The notes under the pieces were generated by a model. The model saw only the letters and a list, made by a program, of their open reading frames with translations, ran no database searches and was not told where the DNA came from. Both the position numbers and the translations under genes were made by a program. From Streptomyces sp. 7-21 (lineage in GTDB: Bacteria; Actinomycetota; Actinomycetes; Streptomycetales; Streptomycetaceae): a stretch of DNA of 64,000 bases. Shown here piece after piece: positions 13,398 through 23,240 of this stretch. The stretch is taken from NCBI RefSeq assembly GCF_016741785.1, contig NZ_JAERRL010000008.1, positions 62,001-126,000 of the forward strand, written 5' to 3'. Positions within the stretch are counted from its first letter, which is position 1. Each line of letters opens with the position of its first letter.

Positions 13398-15194
13398 TCA
13401 GTCCAGCCAGACCGTGACCGCCAGCGGCGCGTGATCGGAGACGTGGCTGGCGGGCACATCGGAGAGCTCAAAGGACGCGAAAGCCACGTTCTCGCCGCCC
13501 AGGATCCAGTCCACCCGGCGGCGCGGCTCCCGCTGCGTGGGCTGCTCCGGGTCCCCGGCCTCGTCCTGGGCGCTGTGCAGCCCCGCCTCCAGGGCGGCGT
13601 TCAGCTCCGGCGATCCGGGGCGGGCGTTGAGGTCACCGGCCAGGACGCCGTGCGGGTCGTCCCCCACGGTCCGGACCACCTCGGCGAGCTGACGCGCCCG
13701 GGTCCCGCGGTCGTCGCCCTCCAGGTGCGCGGTGGTGATCCGCGCCGTCTCACCGTCCGTCAGCCGCACGGTGACGGAGGCGTAGGAGCGGTCCGTTGCG
13801 CCCTCGCCCTCCGGCAGCCTGCCGGTCTGTGAGGCGGTGACGGGCAGGCTGGTGAGGATGAGGTTGCCGGACTGGCGGTCCTCGGCGGGTGCGAAGACCG
13901 CCTGCGCGTCCAGGCGGCGTTCCAGCCACGTCACCAGGTCCAGGCCGCCCGCGGCCAGCCAGCCGCGCGGCACCTCCTGGAGCAGCACGACGTGTGCGCC
14001 GGAGCCGCGGATGGTCGCCAGCACGTCCTCGGGGGACAGCTCGCCGTCCGCGCTCACCGCGTGGTGGATGTTCCACGTCATCATCCGGTACACGCCGCCC
14101 GCCGTGTCCACGGGCAGCGGGTCCGGCGCGGGGCGCGCGGCGTTCAGCAGCGGCGGCGCCGCCAGCAGCAGGCACGCCGCCAGCAGCGGTGCGAACGGCC
14201 GCCGCACCACCGCCGCGCGCGACCGCCAGGCCGCGACCGCCAGCAGCAGCGCGCCCGCCAGCGGGAACGCCTCCGGCGCGTAGTGCAGGTGATCGGGCAC
14301 GACCATCAGGCCGTACGCCAGCCCGGCCGCGCCGCCCGCGAGCGCCAGGTCGGCCAGCGGGCCGCGGCCCGTGGCCAGCGCGCCGGTCAGGGCCCGGGCC
14401 AGCACGGATGGGAGCACCGCCACGCCCACCAGCGCGGCCAGCGGCGCCAGCGGCAGCCCCGGCTGCGGCAGGAACAGGAACACGAACACGGCCGCCGCCA
14501 GCGCCACCGGCGGCACGGCCGGCGGCAGCGGGTCCGACAGCAGCCGCACCCCCAGGATCGTGCCGGCCGCGATCCACAGCCCGGCCGCCGTCACCGTCAC
14601 CCCGCCCTGCGAGGCGACGAAGCCGGGCGAGGCCAGCAGCGCCGTGTACAGGGCCAGCGCGGGACCGAGCAACGCGAGCCGCACGTCGCCGACCCGCACC
14701 GGAGCGGGCGCGGGCGCGCGGGCGGCGCGCACGGCGAGGCCCGCCAGCGCGGCCGCCAGCACCAGCGCCACCCCCCAGCCCAGCACGCCGCCGCGCCACA
14801 CCGGATCCCACAGGTCCAGCGGCAGCCGCAGCGCCACGTCGGCCCCGGCCGCCAGCGCGACCGCGCGGGCCACCGCTCCCGGCTCGTCGCGCCGCCGCGC
14901 CGCCAGCAGCAGCGCCGCGAACGCCACGGCCGCCGCCAGCACGGCAACCGGCATCACCCGCGCCCAGGGGAACTGCACGAGCAGCCGGCCCGCCGCCAGC
15001 GCCCCCATCGCCGCGGGCAGCGCGCGGCGCGGGCCGAGCCACCACATCAGCGGTCCCGTCAGCGCGGCGGCGGCCAGGCCGGCCAGCGTCACCGTCACGC
15101 CGAACGCCGACAGGTCCATGACGACCCCGGTGACGCGCAGGAGTTCGAACGCGACCAGCGTGATCACCGCGACGGGCAAGGTCATGGGGGTCAT
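13398..15194 (-). CDS. Membrane protein with C-terminal endonuclease/exonuclease/phosphatase domain
   Basis: 598 residues. The N-terminal 360 or so form about ten hydrophobic segments. The C-terminal part is an EEP-fold domain with MTWNIHH (metal site), VVLLQEVPRG (catalytic Glu), TAHLEGDDRGTRARQL, GVLAGDLNARPGSPE and SDHAPLAVTVWL (terminal Asp-His pair). The domain probably faces the outside of the cell and hydrolyses a phosphodiester or phosphomonoester; the substrate is unknown. ATG 15194 is used; an in-frame ATG nine bases inside is also possible. It is divergent from the small membrane protein gene at 15343. Confidence 0.85.
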   Translation of the reverse strand: MTPMTLPVAVITLVAFELLRVTGVVMDLSAFGVTVTLAGLAAAALTGPLMWWLGPRRALPAAMGALAAGRLLVQFPWARVMPVAVLAAAVAFAALLLAARRRDEPGAVARAVALAAGADVALRLPLDLWDPVWRGGVLGWGVALVLAAALAGLAVRAARAPAPAPVRVGDVRLALLGPALALYTALLASPGFVASQGGVTVTAAGLWIAAGTILGVRLLSDPLPPAVPPVALAAAVFVFLFLPQPGLPLAPLAALVGVAVLPSVLARALTGALATGRGPLADLALAGGAAGLAYGLMVVPDHLHYAPEAFPLAGALLLAVAAWRSRAAVVRRPFAPLLAACLLLAAPPLLNAARPAPDPLPVDTAGGVYRMMTWNIHHAVSADGELSPEDVLATIRGSGAHVVLLQEVPRGWLAAGGLDLVTWLERRLDAQAVFAPAEDRQSGNLILTSLPVTASQTGRLPEGEGATDRSYASVTVRLTDGETARITTAHLEGDDRGTRARQLAEVVRTVGDDPHGVLAGDLNARPGSPELNAALEAGLHSAQDEAGDPEQPTQREPRRRVDWILGGENVAFASFELSDVPASHVSDHAPLAVTVWLD

Positions 15195-15342
15195 GGCGGC
15201 CGAGACTAGCGCCGTCCGGCGCCCCCTCCGCCGCCGGGGTGCGGGCCCCGCGAGCGGCGCGTAGCGTCGAGAAGGACGTCACGAACAACACGGAGAACCA
15301 CGCAGGGGGGCGCAGGACTCACGACGTGAGGAGGACGTCGGC

Positions 15343-15936
15343 ATGCGCAACGCACTGGCAACCACCCTCGGGGCCATCCTCGCCATCGCCACCGCGGTGA
15401 CGGCCCTGGCCAGCCCGTTCCTCGACTGGTACGGCGACCGCAACGGACGCGACTACAAGTGGTGGCAGCTGTTCACGGGCGACGGCATCACGGGCGAGTC
15501 GGCCAACCTGTTCACCGGCCTGTTCCTGCCGATGCTGGCCGCCGCGATCATCGCCATCATCGCCATACCGCTCCGTTCGGCGACCCTGATGGGGCTGGCC
15601 GGCGTGCTCATCCTCGGCTTCACCATCCTGTGGATGATCCGGCAGTACCAGGACAACGACGCCCTGACCATCGGCGAGAACGGACTCGGTGAGGGCGTGG
15701 GCCTGGGACTGGTCTCCGGCGTGCTCGGACTCCTCGCCGCCGCCGCGACGTTCGGCCGCACCAAGGCACGCCACCGCAGGGACACCGTCGAACGCACCGC
15801 CGGCCCCGCGCCGCCGCGCGAGCGTTACGAGGGCCGCCGGGAGGGCTCGCAGGAGGGAGACGTCGTCGAGGGGCCGTGGGGCACCGAAGAGCCGCACCGC
15901 AAGCGGCGGTTCGGACGCGGCCGCGACGCCGCCTGA
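15343..15936 (+). CDS. Small integral membrane protein of unknown function
   Basis: 197 residues with four predicted membrane segments, at about 5-25, 57-76, 80-98 and 118-138. A polar loop (WYGDRNGRDYKWWQLFTGDG) follows the first, and the C-terminal tail from about 140 is Arg/Glu-rich and charged. AGGAGG lies eight bases before ATG 15343. Actinobacteria carry many such proteins without assigned function. It precedes an ABC importer by about 120 bases, but has its own leader and may be independent. Confidence 0.8.
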   Translation: MRNALATTLGAILAIATAVTALASPFLDWYGDRNGRDYKWWQLFTGDGITGESANLFTGLFLPMLAAAIIAIIAIPLRSATLMGLAGVLILGFTILWMIRQYQDNDALTIGENGLGEGVGLGLVSGVLGLLAAAATFGRTKARHRRDTVERTAGPAPPRERYEGRREGSQEGDVVEGPWGTEEPHRKRRFGRGRDAA

Positions 15937-16059
15937 CGAACAATCACGCCAGTTGGCGCACCGTCGCCGTTTCCCGTGGGTAGCAATTGTCAGGGGAATG
16001 ACAGCAACCCCACGAGGAAAACGGGACACACGGGATCTTTTCGCTGAGGAGAAGAGACC

Positions 16060-17460
16060 ATGACGGTGCGGACCGGCCGAACGCCCGCGGCTCCCGTCAC
16101 GGCGGGAGTCCTGGGCGTGTTAGTGGGGCTCGTCGCCTCCCTCACCGCCTGCGGCGCCGGATCCGGCGGCTCGGGCGGTGCGGTCGAGCTGACCATCGCC
16201 GCCAACGCCATCGCGGGCGGCAAGAACGCCGAAGAAGCCGACTGGATCGAGAACTGGGTCATCCCGCGCTTCGAACAGGCGCAGCGGGCCGAGGGCACCG
16301 AGGTGAACGTCACCTTCGAGCCCAGCGGCGTCGACGACGAGCAGTACAAGACGCGGCTGGCCCTCGACCTCCAGTCCGGCTCCGGGCCCGACGTGCTGAC
16401 GCTGGACGGCATCTGGATCGGCGAGTTCGCCGAGGCCGGGTACATCGCCCCGCTGAACGAGGTGGCGCCCGCCGCCGGTGACTGGGACGGCTGGGAGCAG
16501 ATACCAGAGGCCGTGCAGTCGCTCGCCTCGTACGAGGGCGAACGGTACGGCGTGCCGGCCGGCACCGACGGCCGCGTCCTCTACTACAACAAGCGCCTGT
16601 TCGAGCAGGCCGGGCTGCCCGTGGACTGGCAGCCGGCGAGCTGGGACGAGGTGCTGTCGGCGGCCGAAGCGCTCGCCGGACTCGACGGCGTCACCCCGCT
16701 CCAGCTCAACGCCGGCACCGCCATGGGCGAGGCCACGACCATGCAGGGCGTGCTGCCGCTGCTCGCCGGGACCGGCGAGGAGATCTACACCGACGGCCAG
16801 TGGACCGGCGCCAGCCCGGGACTGACCGAAACGCTCCGGCTCTACCAGGACGTCTACGGCGGCGGCCTCGGCGACCCGCTGCTGCAACAGGAGGCGCAGG
16901 GCCGGGACAAGTCCTTCGAGCGCTTCGCCGAAGGAACGATCGGCATCCTGGCCGAGAGCGACTACTTCTGGCGCGACGTGATCGCCCCGCAGACCGGTCT
17001 GACGCCGATGGCCGACCGCGACGAGGACGTGGGCTACGCCCTGATCCCGGCGGCAGCGCCCGGACGCGGGCTCAACGGCCAGGACTTCGTCAGCATGTCC
17101 GGCGGCAGCGCCCGCGTGCTCAACCAGGCCACCAGCCACCCGGACCTGGCCTGGGAGCTGCTGGCGTTCATGCACTCCGAGGAGGCGCTCACCGCCTTCG
17201 CCGAAGAGCGCACGGTGATCACCCCGCGCACCGACGTCAACGAGCGGGTGCTGGCCAACGACCCGATGCTGTCGTTCGTCGCCGAGGAAGTGCTGCCGCT
17301 GACGTCCTACCGGCCCGGCGTAGCCGCCTACCCGCAGGTGTCGGTGCTGCTCCAGGAGGCCACGGCGGCCGTGGTCAGCGGCGACGACCCGGCCGACGCG
17401 GCGGCCGCCTACGAGGAAGGGCTCGCGGAGGTGGTCGGTGCGGACCACGTCACCGGCTGA
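16060..17460 (+). CDS. ABC importer extracellular solute-binding lipoprotein (sugar type)
   Basis: 466 residues with a lipoprotein signal: charged N-terminus, hydrophobic stretch GVLGVLVGLVASLTACG with a lipobox ending LTAC near residue 31. The body is a family 1 solute-binding fold (QSGSGPDVLTLDGIWIGEFAEAGYIAPL; YGVPAGTDGRVLYYNKRLFEQAGLP). It should be anchored outside the membrane and deliver a sugar or related solute to the permeases that follow. Its end overlaps the first permease gene by 23 bases. The sequence does not define the ligand. Confidence 0.92.
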   Translation: MTVRTGRTPAAPVTAGVLGVLVGLVASLTACGAGSGGSGGAVELTIAANAIAGGKNAEEADWIENWVIPRFEQAQRAEGTEVNVTFEPSGVDDEQYKTRLALDLQSGSGPDVLTLDGIWIGEFAEAGYIAPLNEVAPAAGDWDGWEQIPEAVQSLASYEGERYGVPAGTDGRVLYYNKRLFEQAGLPVDWQPASWDEVLSAAEALAGLDGVTPLQLNAGTAMGEATTMQGVLPLLAGTGEEIYTDGQWTGASPGLTETLRLYQDVYGGGLGDPLLQQEAQGRDKSFERFAEGTIGILAESDYFWRDVIAPQTGLTPMADRDEDVGYALIPAAAPGRGLNGQDFVSMSGGSARVLNQATSHPDLAWELLAFMHSEEALTAFAEERTVITPRTDVNERVLANDPMLSFVAEEVLPLTSYRPGVAAYPQVSVLLQEATAAVVSGDDPADAAAAYEEGLAEVVGADHVTG

Positions 17461-18382
17461 GGCGCCGCCTCACGCCCGGCGGCGCCGCCGGGCCGCCGCC
17501 CTGGCCACCGACGCGGCGGGCCTGGGCCGGGCGCGGGCCGCGGCGCTCACCGCGCCCGCGCTGCTGCTGGTCGCGGGGTTCCTGCTCTTCCCCGCCCTGT
17601 GGACGGTCTACCTCGGCCTGACCGACTACCGGCTGACCGGCCTGGCCGCCGCCGATCCCCAGTTCACCGGGCTGGAGAACTTCTCCCGCGCCGTGGCGGA
17701 GGAGGACTCCCTGCACGCGCTGGGCCTGACCCTCCAGTTCGTCCTCGGCTCGGCGGTGCTCGGGCAGGCCGTGCTCGGCTTCCTCATCGCCTGGCTGCTG
17801 CGCGAGCGGCGCGGCCTGCTGCGGCGGCTGGTCGAGGCGCTGGTGCTGCTGGCGTGGGTGCTGCCGTCGTCCGTCGTGGCGTTCCTGTGGCTGGCGCTGC
17901 TCGACCGTGACGACGGCACGCTCAACGCGCTGCTCGGCACGCCCGGCACGGCCTGGCTGCTGGAGTACCCGATGGCGTCGCTCATCGTCTTCAACATCTG
18001 GCGCGGCACGGCGTTCTCGATGATGCTGTACGCCGCCGCGCTGGGGAACGTGCCGCCGTCGCAGCTGGAGACGGCCCGGCTCGCCGGCGCCTCGGGCTGG
18101 CAGCAGCTGCGGGACGTCGTCTTCCCCCGCATCCGGGGGCATGTACTGACGAACCTGCTGCTGATCAGCCTGTGGACGTTCAACGACTTCACGCCGTTCC
18201 TGCTGACCGGCGGCGGCCCGGAGGACCGCACCGAGATCCTGCCGGTCTTCCTCTACAACACCGCGCTGTTCGACGGCGAACTGGGCTACGGGGCCGCCCT
18301 GTCGGTGCTGATGCTGCTGATCAACCTGGTCATCGCGCTGTGCTACGTGCGGCTGCTGCGGCAGCGGAAGGAGGCGCCGTGA
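17438..18382 (+). CDS. ABC importer permease, MalF/UgpA type
   Basis: 314 residues with about six membrane segments and the permease loop ETARLAGASGWQQLRDVVFP, the EAA-type site that contacts the ATPase. GTG 17438 lies inside the binding-protein gene, and the stop overlaps the next permease start as GTGA, so the genes form one operon. It would form the heterodimeric channel with the following gene product. Confidence 0.92.
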   Translation: MRTTSPAEAPPHARRRRRAAALATDAAGLGRARAAALTAPALLLVAGFLLFPALWTVYLGLTDYRLTGLAAADPQFTGLENFSRAVAEEDSLHALGLTLQFVLGSAVLGQAVLGFLIAWLLRERRGLLRRLVEALVLLAWVLPSSVVAFLWLALLDRDDGTLNALLGTPGTAWLLEYPMASLIVFNIWRGTAFSMMLYAAALGNVPPSQLETARLAGASGWQQLRDVVFPRIRGHVLTNLLLISLWTFNDFTPFLLTGGGPEDRTEILPVFLYNTALFDGELGYGAALSVLMLLINLVIALCYVRLLRQRKEAP

Positions 18383-19239
18383 GCCGGGGCACCCGCCGGG
18401 AGCGGCACGGCGGTGCGGTGGCGGCGCGGCGCGCGGTGCGCGTGCTGGGCCGGTACACGGCGTGCTGCCTGGTGCTGGCGTTCTTCTCGCTGCCGCTGCT
18501 GTGGCTGGCGTCGGCGCCGTTCGACCGGACGCCGGGCACGGCGGTTTCACTGCCCGAGTTCACGCTCGCCAACTTCCGTGCGCTGTGGGACAACCCGTAC
18601 GCGGTGGACTCGCTGCGCAACTCCGTGGTGCTGGCGGCGGGCGCGGGCGCGCTGACCGTGGTGAGCGCCGCGCTCGCCGCCTACGCGCTCAGCCGGGTGC
18701 GGCTGCCGGGCCGCGACGCGCTGCTGTACGCGCTGCTGCTGCTGTCGGCGATCGTCACCGGGACGGCCGCGATGGTGCCGCTGTTCAACCTCGCCTACGA
18801 GCTGCACCTGATCGACTCCCAGCTGGGCGTGGTGCTGGTGCTGACCGGCGGGCTGCTGCCCAGCGCCGTGTTCATCCTCAAGGACTTCTTCGACGCGACG
18901 CCGCGCGGCTACGAGGAGTCGGCGCGGGTCTTCGGCGCGACGCCGCTGATGATCGTGCGGCACGTCGCGGTGCCGCTGGCGCGGCCGGGGCTGGCGGCGA
19001 TCGCGGTGTGGGCGGTCGCGCAGGTCTGGGGCAACTTCCTCATCCCGTTCCTGCTGCTGCGCTCGCCGGAGAAGTCACCCGCGGCGGTGGTGATGTACAC
19101 GTTCTACACCGAGGGCGGTCAGCCCGACCTCGCGCTCATCTCCGCGTTCTCCCTGCTGTACGCGGTGCCGGTGGTGGCGATGTTCCTCTTCGTCAGCTCC
19201 CGGTACGGCTTCAGGTTCCACGGAGGGATCAAGAGCTGA
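18379..19239 (+). CDS. ABC importer permease, MalG/UgpE type
   Basis: 286 residues, about six membrane segments, EAA-type loop YEESARVFGATPLMIVRHVA. GTG 18379 overlaps the previous stop and has GGAAGGAGG a few bases upstream. The C-terminal text SRYGFRFHGGIKS is typical of the MalG side of sugar importers. Its stop overlaps the ATPase start as TGATG. Confidence 0.92.
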   Translation: MSRGTRRERHGGAVAARRAVRVLGRYTACCLVLAFFSLPLLWLASAPFDRTPGTAVSLPEFTLANFRALWDNPYAVDSLRNSVVLAAGAGALTVVSAALAAYALSRVRLPGRDALLYALLLLSAIVTGTAAMVPLFNLAYELHLIDSQLGVVLVLTGGLLPSAVFILKDFFDATPRGYEESARVFGATPLMIVRHVAVPLARPGLAAIAVWAVAQVWGNFLIPFLLLRSPEKSPAAVVMYTFYTEGGQPDLALISAFSLLYAVPVVAMFLFVSSRYGFRFHGGIKS

Positions 19240-20312
19240 TGTCCGCGATCACCGTGTCGGGTCTGACGAAGGTGTACCCCGGCGGCACCACCGCGCTCGA
19301 CGGTGTCGACCTGGCCATCGAGGACGGGGAGTTCTTCGCGCTGCTCGGCCCGTCCGGGTGCGGCAAGACGACGTTGCTGCGCACGCTGGCCGGGCTGGAG
19401 ACGGCGACGTCCGGCACCATCGCGCTCGGCGGGCGGGACGTGACGTCGGTGCCGCCGGGGCGGCGTGAGGTCGCCATGGTCTTCCAGGACTACGCGCTCT
19501 TCCCGCACATGACGGTCACCGACAACATCGCCTACCCGCTGCGGGTGCGGAAGGTCCCGGCGGCCAGGCGGCGCGAGACGGCGCGGGCCGTGGCCGCGGA
19601 GCTGGAGCTTTCCGAGCTGCTGGACCGCCGCCCGGGGCAGCTGTCGGGCGGGCAGCAGCAGCGGGTGGCGCTCGCGCGCGCCATGGCGTGCCGGCCGCGG
19701 GCGTTCCTGCTGGACGAGCCGCTGTCGAACCTGGACGCCCGGATGCGGCTGTCGGCACGGACGTTCCTGAAGCGGCTTCAGCGCGAACTGCGGGTGACGA
19801 CCGTGTTCGTGACGCACGATCAGGCCGAGGCGCTGGCGCTGGCGGACCGGGTGGCCGTCATGGAGAACGGGCGGGTGCGGCAGATCGGCAGCCCGCGCGA
19901 GGTGTTCCAGCGGCCGGCCAGCACGTTCGTCGCCTCGTTCATCGGCGCCACGCCCATGAACCTGCTGTCCGGGGCCGTCGCGCCGTCCGGCCGCCACGTC
20001 GTCGTCGGCGGCGCGCTGCTGCCGGTCCCCGCCGGACTGGCCACGCCGCTGACGGCCGGGGAGCCCGTGGTGTACGGGGTGCGGCCCGAGTACACGCGGT
20101 GGGCGCCGGGGCCGGCCGAGGGCGCGCTGTCGGGCGAGGTGACGGTCGTGGAGCATCTCGGCAGCGCGCTGCTGGTGACCGTCACCGGCCCGGCGGGGGC
20201 GTTCCAGGCGGTGGCCGACGAGGACGCGCCGCTGGCGCCGGGCGACACCGCGCACGTGGTGCCGCGGCCCGACCGCACGCTGCTGTACCGCGACGGGGTG
20301 CTGCTGGAATGA
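19239..20312 (+). CDS. ABC importer ATPase with C-terminal TOBE-type domain
   Basis: 357 residues. Walker A GPSGCGKTT near 40-48, Q-loop VFQDYALFP, signature LSGGQQQRVALARA, Walker B FLLDEPLSNLD, and H-loop VFVTHDQAEA are complete. Residues 240-357 form the regulatory TOBE-type barrel found in MalK/UgpC/PotA proteins. It powers the importer encoded just upstream. A dedicated ATPase in the operon is notable because many Streptomyces sugar importers rely on the shared MsiK ATPase. Confidence 0.93.
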   Translation: MSAITVSGLTKVYPGGTTALDGVDLAIEDGEFFALLGPSGCGKTTLLRTLAGLETATSGTIALGGRDVTSVPPGRREVAMVFQDYALFPHMTVTDNIAYPLRVRKVPAARRRETARAVAAELELSELLDRRPGQLSGGQQQRVALARAMACRPRAFLLDEPLSNLDARMRLSARTFLKRLQRELRVTTVFVTHDQAEALALADRVAVMENGRVRQIGSPREVFQRPASTFVASFIGATPMNLLSGAVAPSGRHVVVGGALLPVPAGLATPLTAGEPVVYGVRPEYTRWAPGPAEGALSGEVTVVEHLGSALLVTVTGPAGAFQAVADEDAPLAPGDTAHVVPRPDRTLLYRDGVLLE

Positions 20313-20330
20313 CGGCGCCGGTGCGGGCGG

Positions 20331-22988
20331 TCAGGCCTGGCGGGTGCCGCGCCTGGCGTCGAGGGCGTAGACGCAGCGGTCCTTGCTGCACGCGAAGACC
20401 ATGCCGCTGGCCGCGACCGGGCTGCCCGTGATGGCGCCGCCGGTCTCCAGCTTCCAGCTGAGCCGGCCGCTGGAGGCGTCCACCGTGTACAGGCAGTGGT
20501 CCTCGGAGCCGAAGTGGACGCGGCCGTCGGCGACGACGGGCCGGCCGACGATGGTGTCGCTGGCGGCGAAGCGCCACCGCGGCGTGCCGCTGACGGCGTC
20601 GAGGGTGTACATGGCGGTGCCGCTGCCCAGGTGCACCAGGCCGTCGGCGACGACGACCGGGTCGGTGGCCTGCCGGGCCTCGGTGGCGATGCGCCAGCGG
20701 TCGTCGCCGGTGGCCACGTCGAGGGCGTAGACCGTGCCGAGGTAGTCGGCGAAGTACACGCCCGCGGCACTGCTGCGCTCCGGCTCGTACGCCGGCGGGC
20801 AGAGGATCGCGGCGGGTGCGTCGAAGCGCCAGCGCTCGGCGCCGGTCGCGGTGTCAAGCGCCAGCACCCGGGACCCGGCGCACACGTAGGCCACGCCGTC
20901 GTCGGTGGGCAGCACCCGCACCGGGACGCCGCCGGTCACGGTGGTGTCGCCGACCGGGTAGCGCCACAGCTCGGAGCCGGAGCGCGCCTCCAGGGCGTAC
21001 AGCAGGCCCTCGCCCCAGACGTAGACGATGCCGCCGCCGACCACGGGGCCGGTGTCCTGGGTCTCGAAGTCGATCTGGGCGCCGGTGAGCTCCCACAGCT
21101 CCTCGCCCGTGCCGGACTCCCACGCCTGGACGCCGCCGCCCCGGGTGGCGGTGACGACGGTGCCGCGCTCGGCGGTGAGCGCGTACACCCAGGAGCCGGT
21201 GGCGGCGCGCCAGCGCTCCGTGCCGTCGCCCGCGTCGAGGGCGAAGAGGTTCGGCCCGTCGGAGGCCAGGAGCCGGCCGCCGGTGACCGTCATCGACCAG
21301 GCGACGTCGCGGGTCTTGAACTGCCGCCGCCCGGTGGCCACGTCCAGGGCGTGGACCTCAAAGGAGGTGACGTACACCAGGCCGCCCAGGACGAGCGGGG
21401 AGCCCCACAGGTCGTTGTTCATCCGGAACCGCCAGGGGCGCCAGCCCTGCTGCGGGGCGGCCGGCGCCGGCTGCCGGGCGCCCTCGGAGCCGCCGTTCGC
21501 CGTCGAGGGGCTGGGCACGGCGGGGGACGAGGGGCCGGGCGGGCGCGCCCACTCGCTGGTCTGGGAGGCGCGGCCCGGGCCGGGCTCGCCGCGGTGCGGC
21601 CCCGGCCCTATCGGCACCTGGGAGCCGGGCAGCCGTACCTGCTCCTCACCGCCCGTCGCCGGCGCCGCGGGCGGGGCCGCCGGGGCGGAAGCGGAGGCCG
21701 CCGCGGGCTCGGAAGGCGCCGGGGCCGGCGGCGGGGACGGCGGCGCCGCGGGCGGGGCCGCCGGGGCGGAAGCGGAGGCCGCCGCGGGCTCGGAAGGCGC
21801 CGGGGCCGGCGGCGGGGACGGCGGCGCCGCGGGCACGGCCGAGGGGAACGGCGGGGGCGGCGACGGCGGCGCGGGCGGGGGCGGCGGCACCGCCGCGGCG
21901 GATCCGCCGGACGACGGCGCCGGGAACGACGGCGCCGCGGGCGGGGCTGACGGAGCCGGTGCGACCGGGGACGCCGACGGGGCCGGCGGGGCCGGCGGCG
22001 GCGAGGGCGGCGCCGGGGCCGCCGGAGCCGAAGACGGCGGCGCCGAGGACGGGGGCGGCGAGGGCGCGGCGGGCGGCTGCGAGGCGGCGGCGTGGCCCCG
22101 GCCCCGGCGCCGCTCGATCAGCGCCACGGCGCCCGGCGGCAGCCAGGCGGAGGCGCTGCCGCTGTCGTCGGTGGCCGAGAAGAGGTGGGGCGCCAGCTCG
22201 GCCTGGAGGTCGGCGGGCGTCGGCCGGTCCTCGGGCTTGGCGGCCATGAGTGACTCGATCATCGGCCGCAGCTCGTCCGGCAGCCCCTCCAGGTCCGGCG
22301 GCTCACGCAGCAGCATGAAGACGGTTTCGACCGGGTTGATCCCGTGGTAGGGCGGGTGGCCGGTGGCGGCGAAGACGAGCGTGGACGCCAGGGAGAACAC
22401 GTCGCTCGCGCCGGTCACGCCGCGCGAGTCCCGCGCCTGTTCGGGCGACATGTAGGCGGGCGTGCCCACCGCGACGTTGGTCATGGTCAGGCGCGTATTG
22501 GAGACGCCCGACGCTATCCCGAAGTCGATCACGCGCGGCCCGTCCTCGACCACCAGCACGTTGGACGGCTTCAGATCGCGGTGCACCAGCCCGGCGCCGT
22601 GAATCGACTGCAACGCCTCGGCGACCCCGGCGGCCAGCCAGCGCACGGCCTGGACCGGCAGCGGTCCGCACTCGTTGACGATGTCCTCGAGGGAGGGCGC
22701 GGGCACGTAGGCGGTGGCCAGCCAGGGCACCGGCGCGTGCGGGTCGGCGGCGACGACGGCCGCCGTGTAGAAGCCGCTGACGGCGCGGGCCGCCTCCACC
22801 TCACGGGTAAAGCGCACGCGGAACAGCTGGTCCTCGGCGAGCTCGCTGCGGACCGTCTTGATGGCCACCCGGCGCCCCGAGGCCGACCTGGCGAGGTACA
22901 CGAGCCCCATGCCACCGGAGCCGAGGCGGCCGAGCACCTCGAACGGCCCGATCCGCCGCGGATCGTGCTGCGTCAGCTGCTCCACCAT
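20331..22988 (-). CDS. afsK: AfsK-type serine/threonine protein kinase with PQQ beta-propeller
   Basis: 885 residues. The kinase domain (about 12-270) has LGSGGMGLVYLA, VAIKTV, HRDLKPSNVLV, DFGIA and GTPAYMSPEQ, all with catalytic residues present. A Pro/Ala-rich linker (about 285-500) contains a duplicated 27-residue block. The C-terminal part (about 520-885) is a beta-propeller of PQQ-like blades (VYALDVATGDDRWRIATEAR; LYTVDASSGRLSWKLETGG). Kinase plus PQQ propeller is the AfsK layout; in S. coelicolor AfsK phosphorylates AfsR. No membrane segment is seen. It is divergent from a TetR gene, as I recall for afsK in S. coelicolor, but here it lies about 15 kb from afsR. Confidence 0.87.
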   Translation of the reverse strand: MVEQLTQHDPRRIGPFEVLGRLGSGGMGLVYLARSASGRRVAIKTVRSELAEDQLFRVRFTREVEAARAVSGFYTAAVVAADPHAPVPWLATAYVPAPSLEDIVNECGPLPVQAVRWLAAGVAEALQSIHGAGLVHRDLKPSNVLVVEDGPRVIDFGIASGVSNTRLTMTNVAVGTPAYMSPEQARDSRGVTGASDVFSLASTLVFAATGHPPYHGINPVETVFMLLREPPDLEGLPDELRPMIESLMAAKPEDRPTPADLQAELAPHLFSATDDSGSASAWLPPGAVALIERRRGRGHAAASQPPAAPSPPPSSAPPSSAPAAPAPPSPPPAPPAPSASPVAPAPSAPPAAPSFPAPSSGGSAAAVPPPPPAPPSPPPPFPSAVPAAPPSPPPAPAPSEPAAASASAPAAPPAAPPSPPPAPAPSEPAAASASAPAAPPAAPATGGEEQVRLPGSQVPIGPGPHRGEPGPGRASQTSEWARPPGPSSPAVPSPSTANGGSEGARQPAPAAPQQGWRPWRFRMNNDLWGSPLVLGGLVYVTSFEVHALDVATGRRQFKTRDVAWSMTVTGGRLLASDGPNLFALDAGDGTERWRAATGSWVYALTAERGTVVTATRGGGVQAWESGTGEELWELTGAQIDFETQDTGPVVGGGIVYVWGEGLLYALEARSGSELWRYPVGDTTVTGGVPVRVLPTDDGVAYVCAGSRVLALDTATGAERWRFDAPAAILCPPAYEPERSSAAGVYFADYLGTVYALDVATGDDRWRIATEARQATDPVVVADGLVHLGSGTAMYTLDAVSGTPRWRFAASDTIVGRPVVADGRVHFGSEDHCLYTVDASSGRLSWKLETGGAITGSPVAASGMVFACSKDRCVYALDARRGTRQA
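21661..21822 (-). repeat. Two tandem 81-bp repeats in the linker of the AfsK-type kinase
   Basis: Two 81-bp units, from 21661 and 21742, match by eye, and a third begins at 21823 but diverges after about eleven bases. Each encodes 27 residues of Pro/Ala/Ser-rich linker. Copy number may vary between strains. Confidence 0.85.
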
Positions 22989-23240
22989 GTGCCTGACACC
23001 TCCCCGTGAGGGCCGCTATGTCGTCTCGCGCCCCGCGCATGTGCAGCCTTCCATTGCAGCATCTCATTACCGCGTGAACATCATCGGGGGCTCGTGACCG
23101 ATTCTTCCCCCCAGGTCGGACAGCCGAGCACCCGGGGCAGGATTGGAGCGGATGCGGGGTTGGAGGCGGTATCCACACGTACGCACCCCGTTTGGACGCA
23201 GTCAGATAGCGATTTGATCACGCATCGATAAGCTGACGGC

